A stretch of DNA of 6,751 nucleotides from Promethearchaeota archaeon (GTDB taxonomy: Archaea; Asgardarchaeota; Lokiarchaeia; Sigynarchaeales; SOKP01): positions 1 to 6,751 of the forward strand of contig SDNV01000143.1 of assembly GCA_004524515.1 (NCBI GenBank), given 5' to 3'. Under the pieces are notes generated by a model, which ran no database searches, was not told the origin of the DNA, and saw nothing but the letters and a program-made list of their open reading frames with translations. The position numbers and the translations under genes are program-made. Of this stretch, positions 6,212 through 6,751 are shown piece after piece (position 1 is the stretch's first letter; every line of letters starts with the position of its first letter).

Positions 6212-6370
6212 ATGAACGAAGTTAGTATACATGATTATGATAACCTATTCGAATTCAGAAATTTAGTCAAACAAATTGTGATAAGTTTTCCCGAAGTAAA
6301 AAAAATACATGAAGATGAGCACATTTCTCACCATAATTTGCATGGGGTTGAATATAATAAAAATTCTTAA
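6212..6370 (+). CDS. Small hypothetical protein, 52 residues, His-rich end
   Basis: The frame runs from ATG at 6212 to TAA at 6368-6370. The protein starts MNEVSIHDYDNLFEFRNLVK and ends in a histidine-rich stretch, HEDEHISHHNLH (33-44), containing five His and three acidic residues. That stretch could bind a metal, but this is inference. There is no signal peptide or membrane segment; residues 11-30 could form an amphipathic helix. Support comes from a GGAGAGA Shine-Dalgarno-like sequence immediately upstream and a TATA-like box in proportion. I do not recognise the family. It could be a real small protein, the remnant of a longer gene, or a chance ORF. The upstream ATG at 6202 is excluded because its frame stops after seven codons. 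Confidence 0.45.
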   Translation: MNEVSIHDYDNLFEFRNLVKQIVISFPEVKKIHEDEHISHHNLHGVEYNKNS

Positions 6371-6406
6371 GAGAAATATATTGTATTTGTTTTATTAAAG
6401 TAGGAT

Positions 6407-6418
6407 TTTAAAATTAAA
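6407..6418 (+). promoter_or_regulatory. TATA-like box of the secreted-protein gene
   Basis: TTTTAAAATTAA is centred about 25 nt before the GTG start at 6437. As with the pirin gene, this spacing suggests transcription starting at or beside the start codon. No Shine-Dalgarno is seen between the two. Confidence 0.4.
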
Positions 6419-6436
6419 TTGAAATAATAAACTAAT

Positions 6437-6751
6437 GTGATATCCATTAAAAAGACGTTCATAATTTTATCTGTATTAGTATTACCATTTCTATTTTTAA
6501 TAATTACTCCGCAAAATATTAATGAGAATTTTAGTTCATCTAAAACACAAGTAACGATGCCCTCAAAAGAGATAAAAACTTCTTCTGAAAATGGAGGGGG
6601 CTATAGTATCACATATAATGCGGGATATTCTTGGATAGAGATAAACGAAACAGGAACCAATTTAACTTACCTTTCAGGTGCCGATAATGGTTATCAAGCA
6701 ATAAATTTTACAGAAGGTTGGAATTTTACTTTTTACGGTACTGAGTATGAT
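6437..6751 (+). CDS. Secreted surface protein, N-terminal part (runs off the window)
   Basis: The frame is open from a GTG start to the window edge, giving 105 residues, and continues beyond. Residues 1-25 are a signal peptide or N-terminal anchor: ISIKK supplies the charged end, and FIILSVLVLPFLFLIIT (8-24) is the hydrophobic core. A low-complexity Ser/Thr/Lys/Asn-rich stretch (26-55) follows. From about 56 a beta-rich domain begins (GYSITYNAGYSWIEINETG, then GWNFTFYGTEYD), like the start of repeated extracellular domains of archaeal surface proteins. Five N-glycosylation sequons (N31, N70, N75, N90, N96) in 105 residues fit an exported, glycosylated protein. An in-frame stop at 6428-6430 and the absence of any other start before the signal peptide fix the GTG. 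The ATG at 6435 is out of frame and stops at once. The function is unknown. Confidence 0.75.
   Translation, partial: MISIKKTFIILSVLVLPFLFLIITPQNINENFSSSKTQVTMPSKEIKTSSENGGGYSITYNAGYSWIEINETGTNLTYLSGADNGYQAINFTEGWNFTFYGTEYD

Noticed and set aside
4890..6223. Pirin and the 52-residue ORF both begin Met-Asn-Glu-Val
   Set aside because: The similarity stops after about 14 nt, codons differ, and the upstream sequences are unlike; taken as coincidence rather than a duplicated start.
6050..6232. 60-codon minus-strand reading frame after pirin
   Set aside because: It has no ribosome binding site or promoter, is rich in Phe, Ile and Lys as expected for AT-rich chance frames, and overlaps the start of a better supported plus-strand ORF.

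Overview
The window is strongly AT-rich and looks archaeal. The best guess is an Asgard archaeon (Promethearchaeota, Lokiarchaeia-like), at moderate confidence. Three things point there: a longin-type domain protein with a C-terminal winged helix, a family style typical of Asgards; a secreted, sequon-dense protein of the kind common in their surface proteomes; and TATA-like boxes about 25 nt before start codons that lack a convincing Shine-Dalgarno. No rRNA, tRNA, CRISPR array or insertion sequence was seen.

Region 1 (25-2752, minus strand) holds two genes. The first is a 615-residue fusion of a CheR-type methyltransferase, an eight-heptad coiled coil, a basic linker and a CheD-like domain. 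The CheR half keeps its family motifs. The CheD half keeps the active-site His, but Gly and Ile stand where the catalytic Cys and Thr are expected. The second gene, upstream and in the same direction, is a longin plus winged-helix protein. Longin and roadblock proteins usually work with small GTPases, so a link between chemosensory-type signalling and GTPase control is possible but inferred.

Region 2 (2875-4712, plus strand) is a tight two-gene operon. A galactokinase-type GHMP sugar kinase overlaps by 4 nt, with a TTG start, a RmlA/HddC-like sugar-phosphate nucleotidyltransferase. Together they would turn a free sugar into a sugar 1-phosphate and then an NDP-sugar, probably for glycan or glycoprotein synthesis. 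The sugar cannot be named from sequence alone.

Region 3 (4890-5774, plus strand) is a complete pirin-family bicupin protein with all four metal ligands. A 33-bp inverted-repeat element lies just upstream of its TATA-like box.

Region 4 (5775-6751) starts with about 440 nt of very AT-rich non-coding DNA containing T tracts and several inverted repeats. A small 52-codon ORF with a ribosome binding site follows, and then the 5' end of a secreted protein gene that runs off the window.
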